From: Kribbella jiaozuonensis
GTDB taxonomy: Bacteria > Actinomycetota > Actinomycetes > Propionibacteriales > Kribbellaceae
DNA: 64,000 nt
Assembly: GCF_005233875.1 (NCBI RefSeq)
Contig: NZ_SZPZ01000001.1
Coordinates: forward strand, 1,922,001 to 1,986,000
Direction: 5' to 3'
Numbering within the stretch: the stretch's first letter is position 1; each line of letters starts with the position of its first letter. Positions 26,864 to 34,822 of the stretch are shown here, piece by piece. The notes under the pieces were generated by a model. It saw only the letters and a program-made list of their open reading frames with translations, had not been told where the DNA came from and did not search any database. Both the position numbers and the translations under genes were made by a program.

Positions 26864-27736
26864 ATGCGAGGACGTGTAGTCGGGCAGCACTGGTACACGC
26901 CGTACGTGTTCATGCTGCCCGGGCTGCTGTTCTACGCCGCGATGTTCGCCTGGCCGGCCGTGATCGCGATCCAGTTGGCGTTCTCCGACTACGACATCGT
27001 CCATCCGGTCCGCTTCACCGGGCTGGACAACTTCATCCGGCTCGGCCAGGACCCGCGGGTCTGGATCGCCCTGCGGAACTCGCTGCTGTTCGTGCTGATG
27101 TTCCTGCCGTTGACCGTGATCGCGCCGCTGTTCCTGGCCATGCTCGTCAACCTCAAGCTGCGCGCGATCCAGGCGTTCCGGATGCTCTACTACCTGCCGG
27201 TGATCACGTCGATGGTCGCGGTGGCGGTCGCCTGGCGGTACGTCTTCAACCGCGAGGGCGTCGTGAACTGGCTGCTCGGCCTGTTCGGCGCCGGGCCGAT
27301 CGACTTCCTGCTGGATCGGCACTGGGCGCTGCCGACCGTCGTACTGCTGGAGGCGTGGAAGAACGCCGGGTTGTTCATGATGATCTACCTGGCCGGGCTG
27401 CAGGCCGTGCCGTCGGACCAGGTCGAGGCGGCGACGATCGACGGCGCGAACGCGTGGCAGCGGCTGCTGCATGTCGTCGTACCGGCGCTGCGGCCGACGT
27501 TCGCGGTCACCCTCGTGCTCAGCATGCTCGAGGCGATGCGCGCGTTCGAATCCGTCTACGTGCTGACCCGCGGCGGACCGCTCGACTCGACTCTCACGCT
27601 CGGCTACTACATCTGGTCCAAAGCCTTCCAGGACTACGACATGGGCTACGCGAGCGCGGTCGGCCTGCTGTTGTGGGCGATCACGATCGTGCTGGCCGGC
27701 TTCAACCTCCTGGTGACCCGACGGAGGGACGGCTGA
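26864..27736 (+). CDS. ABC sugar permease, MalF/UgpA type
   Basis: This 290-residue inner-membrane permease has six hydrophobic segments. The cytoplasmic EAA loop reads EAATIDGANAWQRLLHVVVP near residue 190, where the ATPase docks. It works with the second permease and the binding lipoprotein to import an oligosaccharide. The ATG has GGGGCG upstream. The stop overlaps the next start by one base (TGATG). Confidence 0.93.
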   Translation: MRGRVVGQHWYTPYVFMLPGLLFYAAMFAWPAVIAIQLAFSDYDIVHPVRFTGLDNFIRLGQDPRVWIALRNSLLFVLMFLPLTVIAPLFLAMLVNLKLRAIQAFRMLYYLPVITSMVAVAVAWRYVFNREGVVNWLLGLFGAGPIDFLLDRHWALPTVVLLEAWKNAGLFMMIYLAGLQAVPSDQVEAATIDGANAWQRLLHVVVPALRPTFAVTLVLSMLEAMRAFESVYVLTRGGPLDSTLTLGYYIWSKAFQDYDMGYASAVGLLLWAITIVLAGFNLLVTRRRDG

Positions 27737-28584
27737 TGGCCCGCCGCCTGTACCGGAACCGGCCCCGGATCAACATGCGTCGCGTCGGCCTCTACGTGCT
27801 GCTGATCGCGGTTGCGGCGCTGTTCGTCGGGCCGTTCCTGATCCTGCTCAGCTCGGCGACCAAGCCCGCCAGCCAGGACGTGTTCGGGTTCCCGCCCGAC
27901 CTGATTCCGCGGCCGCCGGTCGCCGACTGGTTCCGCGAGGCGTGGACGACGATCCCGTACGCGCGGTTCCTGGTGAACTCGGTGATCTATGTCGGCATCA
28001 CGGTCCCGATCTACCTGGTGATCTCCGCGCTGACGGCGTACCCGCTGGCCAGGATCGCGTTCCGCGGCCGCGGCGTGTTCTTCATGCTGTTCCTGTCGAT
28101 CATGTTCCTGCCCGGTGAGCTGATGCTGATCCCGCGGTTCCTGGTGATGAGCGAGCTCGGGCTGACCGACACGTTCGCCGCGGTGATCCTGCCCGCGGTG
28201 CTGTCGTCGCTCGGGATCTTCCTGCTTCGGCAGGCGTTCTCGCAGATCCCGGACGAGATCGTCGAAGCGGCCCGGATGGACGGCGCGAACGAGTTCGCGA
28301 TCTTCTGGCGGATCTGCGTACCGATCGTCGCGCCGACACTGGCCGTGCTCGCGATCCTCGGCTTCGTCTCGGTCTGGAACAGCTTCATCTGGCCGCTGGT
28401 CGTGCTGACCAGCCAGTCGAAGTACCCGATCGCGCTCGGGATCGCCTACCTGAGCGGCGTCGCCGGGACCGATGTCCGCGGTCTCGCGGCCGGGACCGTG
28501 ATCTCGCTGGTCCCGGTGATCTTCGTCTTCCTCCTGCTGCAGAAACGCATTCTCAACAGCATGGGCGGTGCAGTCAAAGGCTGA
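27736..28584 (+). CDS. ABC sugar permease, MalG/UgpE type
   Basis: This 282-residue permease begins MARRLYRNRPRINMRR and has six hydrophobic segments. The EAA loop is EAARMDGANEFAIFWRICVP near residue 180. The longer open frame upstream is a shadow of the first permease. It is the second channel half of the sugar importer. The next gene follows after 30 bp, which indicates one operon. Confidence 0.93.
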   Translation: MARRLYRNRPRINMRRVGLYVLLIAVAALFVGPFLILLSSATKPASQDVFGFPPDLIPRPPVADWFREAWTTIPYARFLVNSVIYVGITVPIYLVISALTAYPLARIAFRGRGVFFMLFLSIMFLPGELMLIPRFLVMSELGLTDTFAAVILPAVLSSLGIFLLRQAFSQIPDEIVEAARMDGANEFAIFWRICVPIVAPTLAVLAILGFVSVWNSFIWPLVVLTSQSKYPIALGIAYLSGVAGTDVRGLAAGTVISLVPVIFVFLLLQKRILNSMGGAVKG

Positions 28585-28614
28585 GCCGCCCTCCCGTCCA
28601 CCTGTGAGGCCTTC

Positions 28615-30129
28615 ATGCAACCGTTCAGCCGCCGCACGCTCATTCTCGGAACGACAGCCGGTGGTGTCGCCGCCTGGGCCGGCATCCCGGCCCTGTCGGC
28701 ATCCGCCGATCCACTCGTCTACGACTCGCCCGAAGCCTTCGACGTCGCGCAGGCTGGCTACCTGGCATCCGATCCGCAGGACAACGAGGCCGGTGTCTAC
28801 GCCTGGGGTGAGTCCTACTTCCTGCTCAGCCTGCTCCGGATGTACGAGGCATACCAGGACGAGCGCTACCTGCGCACGTTCGAGGACCGCGCCCGGCACC
28901 TGATGAAGACCACCGACCACGCCCGCCACGTCACGGACTACGCCGGCCGGTCCGGCAAGGTCTGGCGTACGGCGGGCAACTACACCGCCGGCCACGGCGT
29001 CCTCCCTGACGGAGATGGCAACCCGGCCATCCAGCTCCGCTGGGCCGGCTCCAGGTCCGCCGAGTCGACCGCCGAGGTCTCGAACGTTGCCGACGGCACC
29101 TTTGACCTCGTACTCCGCAACCCGGCCACCACGACCGTCGTCACGCTGCCCGGCGTCAGCCTCGATCCCGCCGCACCGACGTACGCCGTGACCGCGGTCA
29201 ACAACGCCTACACGGCAGGGCTGCGCTGGACCGCGGCCGAGCTCCGCACAACTCCGGCAGCGGCGCCCGCGCCCGCAGCGGCGACGATCACCTTCCAGCC
29301 GCAGTACTACGTCTTCGCCGTGCACACCGGCATGGTCGCGTTCCCGTTGGCGCGCTATGCCCGGATGGTGTTGCAGTCGCGCAAGCTCCGGTCGCGGCAG
29401 AAGTTCGCGCGGGAGGTGCTCGACGCGGCCACGGCAGCCGTTGCGTTCCACGATCCCGAGTGGGTCTCGCGGCCGGACGGTACCGGCGACTACGTGTGGC
29501 CTAAGGGTGCGCCGATCCCGTTCGACGGGACGATCCAGCCGTACAACCAGAGCCAGGGCATCGGCCAGGTGCTGGTCGAGCTGTTCCGGGCCACCAAGCA
29601 GCCGCGCTACAAGACGTGGGTCCAGCAGATGCTGAAGGCGTACCAGCCCGCGCTCCGGCTCGTCGACGGCGCGTACGTGTGGACCTACTGGCCGCCGTAC
29701 AGCGAGCTGTATGCCGGTTACCCGAAGACCGCTGGGATCTCGGAGTACACACCGTCGTATCCGGCGTCCAAGCAGATCGAGGATCTGAGCCACGCGGCGA
29801 TCAGCACCGAGTTCGTGCACGCGGCGTACGACGCGGGGATCGACGGGGGAGCGGTCACGGACGTGACGGTCTTCGCCAGGACTTTCACGCAGAAGCTGAT
29901 CCGGTCCGCGAACGAGGTCTGGTTCCGCGTCGACGGGACCGGCGACGCCGTACCGGCCAACGCGGTGCAGTGCGCACGATGGGGCGAGTACGCCGAACAG
30001 GACCTGCTGATCTACCAGCAGTCCCTGCGCGTGTACGACGCCGTACAGCTGATGCCGGTGCAAGGCTCGCACGCATTGGGTATCGCGTACCTGAACTGGG
30101 CGAAGAACTCTGGTTGGAGGAACAAGTGA
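28615..30129 (+). CDS. Tat-exported alpha/alpha-toroid protein, C5-epimerase-like
   Basis: This 504-residue protein has a twin-arginine signal (SRRTLILG, residues 5-12). The mature part looks like an alpha/alpha toroid. QPYNQSQGIGQVLVELF near residue 305 resembles the conserved segment of D-glucuronyl C5-epimerases and related uronate-active enzymes. A further Tyr/Trp-rich region (YVWTYWPPYSELY) may line the active cleft. Together with the cytoplasmic heparinase-type lyase encoded divergently, this points to a uronate-containing glycan, processed outside first. It may instead be a lyase or hydrolase. The ATG has GTGAGG upstream. Confidence 0.6.
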   Translation: MQPFSRRTLILGTTAGGVAAWAGIPALSASADPLVYDSPEAFDVAQAGYLASDPQDNEAGVYAWGESYFLLSLLRMYEAYQDERYLRTFEDRARHLMKTTDHARHVTDYAGRSGKVWRTAGNYTAGHGVLPDGDGNPAIQLRWAGSRSAESTAEVSNVADGTFDLVLRNPATTTVVTLPGVSLDPAAPTYAVTAVNNAYTAGLRWTAAELRTTPAAAPAPAAATITFQPQYYVFAVHTGMVAFPLARYARMVLQSRKLRSRQKFAREVLDAATAAVAFHDPEWVSRPDGTGDYVWPKGAPIPFDGTIQPYNQSQGIGQVLVELFRATKQPRYKTWVQQMLKAYQPALRLVDGAYVWTYWPPYSELYAGYPKTAGISEYTPSYPASKQIEDLSHAAISTEFVHAAYDAGIDGGAVTDVTVFARTFTQKLIRSANEVWFRVDGTGDAVPANAVQCARWGEYAEQDLLIYQQSLRVYDAVQLMPVQGSHALGIAYLNWAKNSGWRNK

Positions 30130-30941
30130 GACTGCTCCGGATCCACACCGACGACGGTCTGCGCGACGCCGTACTCGACGGGGACGGCCGGGTCCGGCCG
30201 TTGCCGGGCGCCGCGGAGCCGTTCGACCTGGACCGGCTGCGAGCGCGGTCGACCACGGCCGAGCCGGCTGTGGACTTCGAGGAGGTGAACCTCGCCGCGC
30301 CGTTGAGTCCCGGGAAGATCGTGTGCGTCGGCCTGAATTACGCCGACCATGCGGCCGAGGGCGGGCAGGAGGCGCCGGCCGAGCCGATCCTGTTCATGAA
30401 GGCGCCCGACACGGTCGTCGGAGCGCGTGACGACGTGATCATTCCGCGGGGTAGCGAGAAGACCGACTGGGAGGTCGAGCTCGGTGTGGTGATCGGCCGC
30501 ACCGCGTCGTACCTCGCCGATGAAGCCGGGGCGATGGAGCACGTCGCCGGGTACGTGCTCGCCAACGACGTGTCCGAGCGGCATTTCCAGCTCGAGCGCG
30601 GCGGCCAATGGGACAAGGGGAAGAACTCGGCGACGTTCTGCCCGCTCGGTCCGTGGATCCTGACCGCGGACGAGGTGCCGGATCCGCAGGCGATCAAGCT
30701 CGGGCTGGACGTGAACGGCGAGGTGCTTCAGGACAGCTCGACGGCCGAGATGATCTTCGGCGTCGCGCACCTGGTCCACTACATCTCGCAGTTCATGACG
30801 CTGTACCCGGGTGACGTGATCAGCACCGGTACGCCGGCCGGCGTCGGCGCAGGCCAGAAGCCGCCGCGGTTCCTCCGCGCGGGCGACGTACTCCGGACCT
30901 GGGCCGACGGCCTGGGCGAACAGCACAACCGGCTTCGTTAG
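30126..30941 (+). CDS. Fumarylacetoacetate hydrolase-family enzyme
   Basis: This 271-residue protein starts at a GTG overlapping the previous stop (GTGA) with GGAGG upstream. The FAH core is clear: KIVCVGLNYADHA, metal-binding DWEVELGVVIG (acidic E-x-E), ANDVSERHFQ and the closing STGTPAGVG. Members hydrolyse acylpyruvates or 2,4-diketo-3-deoxy sugar acids to pyruvate and a second acid. With two amidohydrolases and a sugar dehydrogenase nearby, a role in the last step of a sugar-acid pathway is likely. Its stop overlaps the stop of the convergent oxidoreductase by 3 bp. Confidence 0.85.
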   Translation: MRLLRIHTDDGLRDAVLDGDGRVRPLPGAAEPFDLDRLRARSTTAEPAVDFEEVNLAAPLSPGKIVCVGLNYADHAAEGGQEAPAEPILFMKAPDTVVGARDDVIIPRGSEKTDWEVELGVVIGRTASYLADEAGAMEHVAGYVLANDVSERHFQLERGGQWDKGKNSATFCPLGPWILTADEVPDPQAIKLGLDVNGEVLQDSSTAEMIFGVAHLVHYISQFMTLYPGDVISTGTPAGVGAGQKPPRFLRAGDVLRTWADGLGEQHNRLR

Positions 30942-31789
30942 CTCCTCAGCGCGGCGGCGATCGAGTCCGCGATCGGTGTGGTGGGACGACCGATCAGCCG
31001 GGTGAGGTCGCTGCCGCGGCCGGCCAGCAGGCCGCGCTCGATCGCGGCGTCGACACCCACGAACAGCTGTGCCACCGGCTCCGGCAGCCCGGCGCCGACC
31101 AGCACCTGCGCGTGGTCCTCCGCCGAGAGGTTGCTGTAGGCAACCTCTTGGCCGGACTGCCTGGCGAGCTCGGCGGCGTACTCCGTCAGCGTCCACGCGA
31201 CGTCGCCGTTCAGCTCGTACGCCTTCTTCTCGTGCACGTCCCCGGTCAGTACGACGGCCGCCGCGGCCGCGTAGTCCCGGCGCGCGGCCGAGCCGATCCG
31301 GCCGTCGCCGGCGCTGCCGACAACACCGTTCGCCAGCTGGACGGGGATCTGGTCGGTGTAGACCTCGTTGTACCAGCCGTTGCGGAGGAACGTGTACGGC
31401 AACCCCGAGTCGAGGATCGCCTGCTCGGTCGCGCGGTGATCGGCGGCCAGGTCGAAGTCGGCCTCCGGACCGCCGAGCGCGCTGGTGTACGCGATCCGCG
31501 CGACGCCGGCATCCTTCGCGATCGCGATGATCGACTTGTGCTGGTCAAGACGGTTCGGCTCGAGGCCGGAGATCAGCAGAAGGGTGTCCCCGGCGCCGAT
31601 CGCCTTCGCCAGCGCGGCCGGGTCGTTGTAGTCGGCGATCCGGACCTCGACGCCGCGGTCCGCGATCGGGGCGGCCTTCTCGGCGTTCCGCGCGACCGCG
31701 ACGACCTGGCCGGCGGGGACCCGCTGCAGCAGCTCGTCGATGACGAGGTTGCCCAGGTGACCGGTTGCTGCGGTGACGACGATGCTCAT
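30938..31789 (-). CDS. NmrA/QorB-like NAD(P)-binding oxidoreductase
   Basis: This 283-residue atypical short-chain dehydrogenase has the Rossmann start VTAATGHLGNLV and the substrate-side region GLPYTFLRNGWYNE. QorB-type relatives reduce quinones with NADPH, and NmrA-like members sense the cofactor. The classic SDR catalytic Tyr-x-x-x-Lys is not evident. The ATG at 31789 has AGGAG five bases upstream. It is divergent from an AraC-family gene, which probably controls it. Confidence 0.85.
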   Translation of the reverse strand: MSIVVTAATGHLGNLVIDELLQRVPAGQVVAVARNAEKAAPIADRGVEVRIADYNDPAALAKAIGAGDTLLLISGLEPNRLDQHKSIIAIAKDAGVARIAYTSALGGPEADFDLAADHRATEQAILDSGLPYTFLRNGWYNEVYTDQIPVQLANGVVGSAGDGRIGSAARRDYAAAAAVVLTGDVHEKKAYELNGDVAWTLTEYAAELARQSGQEVAYSNLSAEDHAQVLVGAGLPEPVAQLFVGVDAAIERGLLAGRGSDLTRLIGRPTTPIADSIAAALRS

Positions 31790-31847
31790 CTGTACTCCTA
31801 GTCGTTGGCTTCTGTCACCGACAGTAGGCCGAGCGATCGAGCGGATC

Positions 31848-31879
31848 TATGTCCATCAAGCGCTGATTTATGTCTCATC
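31848..31879. promoter_or_regulatory. Direct repeat, candidate AraC-family binding sites
   Basis: TATGTCCATC (31848-31857) and TATGTCTCATC (31869-31879) begin 21 bp apart, two helical turns, between the oxidoreductase and AraC genes. An overlapping inverted repeat CATCAAG/CTTGATG (31854-31860, 31882-31888) is also present. Confidence 0.4.
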
Positions 31880-31896
31880 GTCTTGATGAGTGCGCG

Positions 31897-31902
31897 TATG
31901 AT
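31897..31902 (+). promoter_or_regulatory. -10 element, leaderless type, of the AraC gene
   Basis: TATGAT lies exactly 7 bp before the ATG at 31910. Confidence 0.5.
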
Positions 31903-31909
31903 GAAGGAC

Positions 31910-32806
31910 ATGGATGTGCTCGCAGATGTCGTCGGTGCGATGAAGACCGGCCCGGCCACGTCCGGGCGCACCGACGTGCGGGGTCCGTGGGGGCTGCGGT
32001 TCGTGCATTCGTTCGGCGCCACGTTCCACCTGATCCTGCAAGGTACGGCGTGGTTGCTGCCGCCGGACGGCGACCCGATCCCGCTCGGACCGGGCGATGC
32101 GGTCCTGCTCCCGCGCGGGCTCGACCACGCGCTCGTCGACCATCCCGACTCGCCGACAGTCGCCTTCGACCCGACCGTCGAGGAGCCGCCGCAAGGTCAG
32201 GGCGCCCGCGCGCTGCTGCTGTGCGGCACCTATCGCCTCGATCGCGAGCGCCCGCACCCCGTGCTCACCAAGCTGCCCGACGTGGTCGTCGTACCGGCGG
32301 ACCCGGGTCGCCACCGTTCGTTGCATACGGCAATCAGCATCCTCGGTGAGGAGCTCGACGCGCAGCGGCCCGGCTCGGCCGCCGTCGTACCGGCGCTGGT
32401 CGACGCGTTGCTCGTGCTGATCCTGCGGGCCTGGCTCGAGGACCACGAGTGCTCAACCGAAGGTTGGGCGCAGGCGCTGACCGATCCGTCCGTCGTGCAG
32501 GCTCTGGAGTTGATCCACGAGAAGCCGGGGGCCGCGTGGACGGTCGCTGATCTGGCCGCCGATGTCGGGTTGTCGCGGGCTGCGTTCGCGCGCCGGTTCA
32601 CCGAGGCGGTGGGCGAGCCGCCGCTGACCTACCTGTCCCGTTGGCGGATGACGACGGCGGCGCGGCTGTTGCGTGATCACGATCGCCCGCTCGCCACGGT
32701 CGCGAAGGAGATCGGCTACACGTCGGAGTTCGCGTTCGCGAAGGCGTTCAAGCGCGACTTCGGCGTACCGCCGGGGACCTACCGCAAGCAGCTCACGCCG
32801 GCCTGA
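31910..32806 (+). CDS. AraC-family transcriptional regulator
   Basis: This 298-residue protein has an N-terminal cupin-type sensing domain (GPGDAVLLPRGLDHAL near residue 60) and a C-terminal double helix-turn-helix (WTVADLAADVGLSRAAFARR, then LATVAKEIGYTSEFAFAKAF). It matches regulators that sit beside NmrA- or SDR-like genes. The start at 31910 (MDVLADVVGAM) is favoured by the 7-bp spacing from TATGAT. The frame is open from 31805. It probably controls the divergent oxidoreductase and itself through the direct repeats upstream. Confidence 0.9.
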   Translation: MDVLADVVGAMKTGPATSGRTDVRGPWGLRFVHSFGATFHLILQGTAWLLPPDGDPIPLGPGDAVLLPRGLDHALVDHPDSPTVAFDPTVEEPPQGQGARALLLCGTYRLDRERPHPVLTKLPDVVVVPADPGRHRSLHTAISILGEELDAQRPGSAAVVPALVDALLVLILRAWLEDHECSTEGWAQALTDPSVVQALELIHEKPGAAWTVADLAADVGLSRAAFARRFTEAVGEPPLTYLSRWRMTTAARLLRDHDRPLATVAKEIGYTSEFAFAKAFKRDFGVPPGTYRKQLTPA

Positions 32807-33845
32807 CCGTCAGATCCTCAGGGCGCAAGGTCGCGACCAGTTCGCCCCGGCTGCGTACGCCGACCTTGGTGAACGCCGACTTCAGGTGGTCCTGGATCGT
32901 GTGCGGCGAGATCGACAACCGGTCGGCGATCTCGGTCGTCGTGTGCCCGGAGATGACCTCCAGGCAGATCTCCCGCTCGCGCGTGGTCAGGCCGTACGCC
33001 GCCAGCAGCATCCCGACCAGGTGATGACCCGACGCCGGCTCGATCGTGACCACGACTTCGTCGTCGCCGTCTCCGAGCAATCGGCTGCCCTGCAACACGA
33101 CCCATCCGCCTGACGCCGACTGCACCCGCGCCTGGAACGTCCCGCCGGCCGCCACCCGCGTGCCGGTGACCACCGCGCGCAGCAGTACGTCGAACCGCCC
33201 GGGCGCGATCTCGTTCAGCTCGTCCTGCCAGGTCCGCGCGGCCGCGGTGATCGCCCGAGGTTCGCCGTTCGGCCCGGTGACGACGATCGACGGGCCGACC
33301 CCTCCGCGGTACCCGTGCGCATCGGTCCGCACTGCGACCCGCGTCGCCGCACCGATCACCGGCGCCACCGACCCGAGGAACTCCACCTCGCGGTCGTTGA
33401 AGTCAGGCCCGCTCCGGACGAACCCGGCCGCACCCCAGCAGTCGCCGTCGACGGTGAACGTGGTTCGCACCTCGTGCTCGATCCCGAGCGGCCGCCACAC
33501 CTCGTTCAGTCGCCTGTGCCCGACAACCTCGCGGTGCGGCAGGTCGGACAGCCGCGCGACCCGGCGATCGTTCCGGGCCAACTCGGCGAACGAGTTCGGG
33601 ACGCTGCCGGCGTACTCCGTCTCCGCCAGCCTCGGCTCGTACTCCGAGGGGATCCGCGCCTGACCGCTGGTCATCGAACTCATCACCAGCGTTCCCGGAT
33701 CCAGGCCGGCCCAGCAGGTCAGCTCGCTGCCGACGACCCGTTCGACCACCTCGATCGCGGCCGCGTGCAGCCCGGCGACGCCCATCCCCGACGTCGCCAG
33801 TGCCGCGATATCCCGGCGCGCAGCCCGGGCCCGGCCCTCCCACAT
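32793..33845 (-). CDS. LuxR-family transcriptional regulator
   Basis: This 350-residue protein has a C-terminal LuxR helix-turn-helix (LTTREREICLEVISG, then TTEIADRLSISPHTIQDHLK, about residues 285-335). The long N-terminal region (about 1-270) is probably a GAF-like sensor. The ATG at 33845 (MWEGRARAARRD) is chosen because CATACT lies 6 bp upstream and the longer frame has no support. It is divergent from the cupin gene at 33967, its likely target. The 3' end overlaps the AraC gene by 14 bp. Confidence 0.87.
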   Translation of the reverse strand: MWEGRARAARRDIAALATSGMGVAGLHAAAIEVVERVVGSELTCWAGLDPGTLVMSSMTSGQARIPSEYEPRLAETEYAGSVPNSFAELARNDRRVARLSDLPHREVVGHRRLNEVWRPLGIEHEVRTTFTVDGDCWGAAGFVRSGPDFNDREVEFLGSVAPVIGAATRVAVRTDAHGYRGGVGPSIVVTGPNGEPRAITAAARTWQDELNEIAPGRFDVLLRAVVTGTRVAAGGTFQARVQSASGGWVVLQGSRLLGDGDDEVVVTIEPASGHHLVGMLLAAYGLTTREREICLEVISGHTTTEIADRLSISPHTIQDHLKSAFTKVGVRSRGELVATLRPEDLTVRPA

Positions 33846-33851
33846 GGGCTC

Positions 33852-33857
33852 AGTATG
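33852..33857 (-). promoter_or_regulatory. -10-like element of the LuxR gene
   Basis: CATACT on the minus strand lies 6 bp before the ATG at 33845, which suggests a leaderless transcript. Confidence 0.35.
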
Positions 33858-33953
33858 CGCCGCCGTACCGGGGCCGCCTATCCCGGAAATGTGGGGATTC
33901 CGGCCGGCGCTCGAGCCCAGCCGGACGGGATTTCGGCGAGGGCCGCGGCTTCC

Positions 33954-33959
33954 TACCGT
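33954..33959 (+). promoter_or_regulatory. -10 element, leaderless type, of the cupin gene
   Basis: TACCGT lies exactly 7 bp before the ATG at 33967. Confidence 0.5.
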
Positions 33960-33966
33960 CGCGGTC

Positions 33967-34329
33967 ATGACCGAATCAGTGCATCTGAGCAATGCCGGCA
34001 GCGGGGTCGAGCACACCGCTCCGGATGCGACCGTGACCGTCAAGATCGGCGCCGAACACACCGACGGGCAGTACGAGCTCTTCGAGATCGACGCGCCCCG
34101 CGGCGACGCGACGCCACCGCACAGCGAGTCCTGGAGCAAGGCGTTCTACGTGCTGCAGGGCCGGATCCTCGTCCAGGCAGGCGATCAGGGCTACGACCTC
34201 GGCCCGGGTTCGTCGATCAGCATCCCGGCCGGCACGCTGAACACCTTCTCGGTGCTCACCCCGGCGGCGAAGTTCCTCACCATCAGCCAGACCGGCCGGA
34301 TGAGCGAGCTGTTCGGGAGCCCGGCATGA
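33967..34329 (+). CDS. Small cupin-domain protein
   Basis: This 120-residue single-domain cupin has the core KAFYVLQGRILVQAGDQGY and LGPGSSISIPAGTLNTF. The first cupin motif keeps only one of the usual histidines (PPHSESW), so metal binding is uncertain. The ATG at 33967 sits 7 bp after a TACCGT. The stop overlaps the DUF1304 start (ATGA). It is likely controlled by the divergent LuxR regulator. Its ligand or reaction cannot be named. Confidence 0.8.
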   Translation: MTESVHLSNAGSGVEHTAPDATVTVKIGAEHTDGQYELFEIDAPRGDATPPHSESWSKAFYVLQGRILVQAGDQGYDLGPGSSISIPAGTLNTFSVLTPAAKFLTISQTGRMSELFGSPA

Positions 34330-34697
34330 GTACGGCGGCGCAGGTCCTGGCGATCGTCATCGCGGTGATGCTGACCGCGGTGTTCGTGATGGAGTCGATC
34401 CTCTACCGGCACCCGAAGCTGTATCCGCTGTTCCTCACCAAACCGACCGACTTCGACGCGGTCCGGCTGTGGACCGTGAACCTGGGCTGGTACAACCTGA
34501 CCACCGCGGCCGCGCTGGTGATCGGCGTCGTCCTCGCGGCGAACGGACACGAGTCGGCGGGCAACGCGCTGGTGACCTTCACCGCGGCGCAGCACACGTT
34601 CCTGGCCGTCGTACTGGTCGTCTCCGAGCGCCGGTTGTGGTTCAACGCGCTCCTGGAAGGCATTCCTGCCGCGGTTTTGCTCATCCTCATGCTGTAG
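34326..34697 (+). CDS. DUF1304-family membrane protein
   Basis: This 123-residue protein has four hydrophobic segments and the family pattern FVMESILY near the N-terminus and VNLGWYNLTTAAAL in the middle. It is translationally coupled to the cupin gene by ATGA. The function of DUF1304 proteins is not established. Confidence 0.8.
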   Translation: MSTAAQVLAIVIAVMLTAVFVMESILYRHPKLYPLFLTKPTDFDAVRLWTVNLGWYNLTTAAALVIGVVLAANGHESAGNALVTFTAAQHTFLAVVLVVSERRLWFNALLEGIPAAVLLILML

Positions 34698-34750
34698 GAA
34701 AGTTACGAACTCTGCGCAATCATGGGCATGAAACACCGTGCACACTCAAG

Positions 34751-34778
34751 GTTCCCGGATGGTCACCGAGCGTTCGAC
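34751..34778 (+). promoter_or_regulatory. Candidate PHO box upstream of phoD
   Basis: GGTCACC (34761-34767) and GTTCGAC (34772-34778) repeat with an 11-bp period, and a weaker GTTCCCG lies at 34751. This resembles the GTTCACC-N4 repeats bound by PhoP in streptomycetes. Several positions differ. Confidence 0.35.
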
Positions 34779-34822
34779 ATTCCGGGGGCCTGCCGCCCTG
34801 AGTACCCGTGAAGGTGAGGTCC

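Noticed and set aside
27646..30072. 808-codon minus-strand frame over permease and toroid genes
   Set aside because: It is a shadow frame; both plus-strand genes have signals, membrane segments and family motifs.
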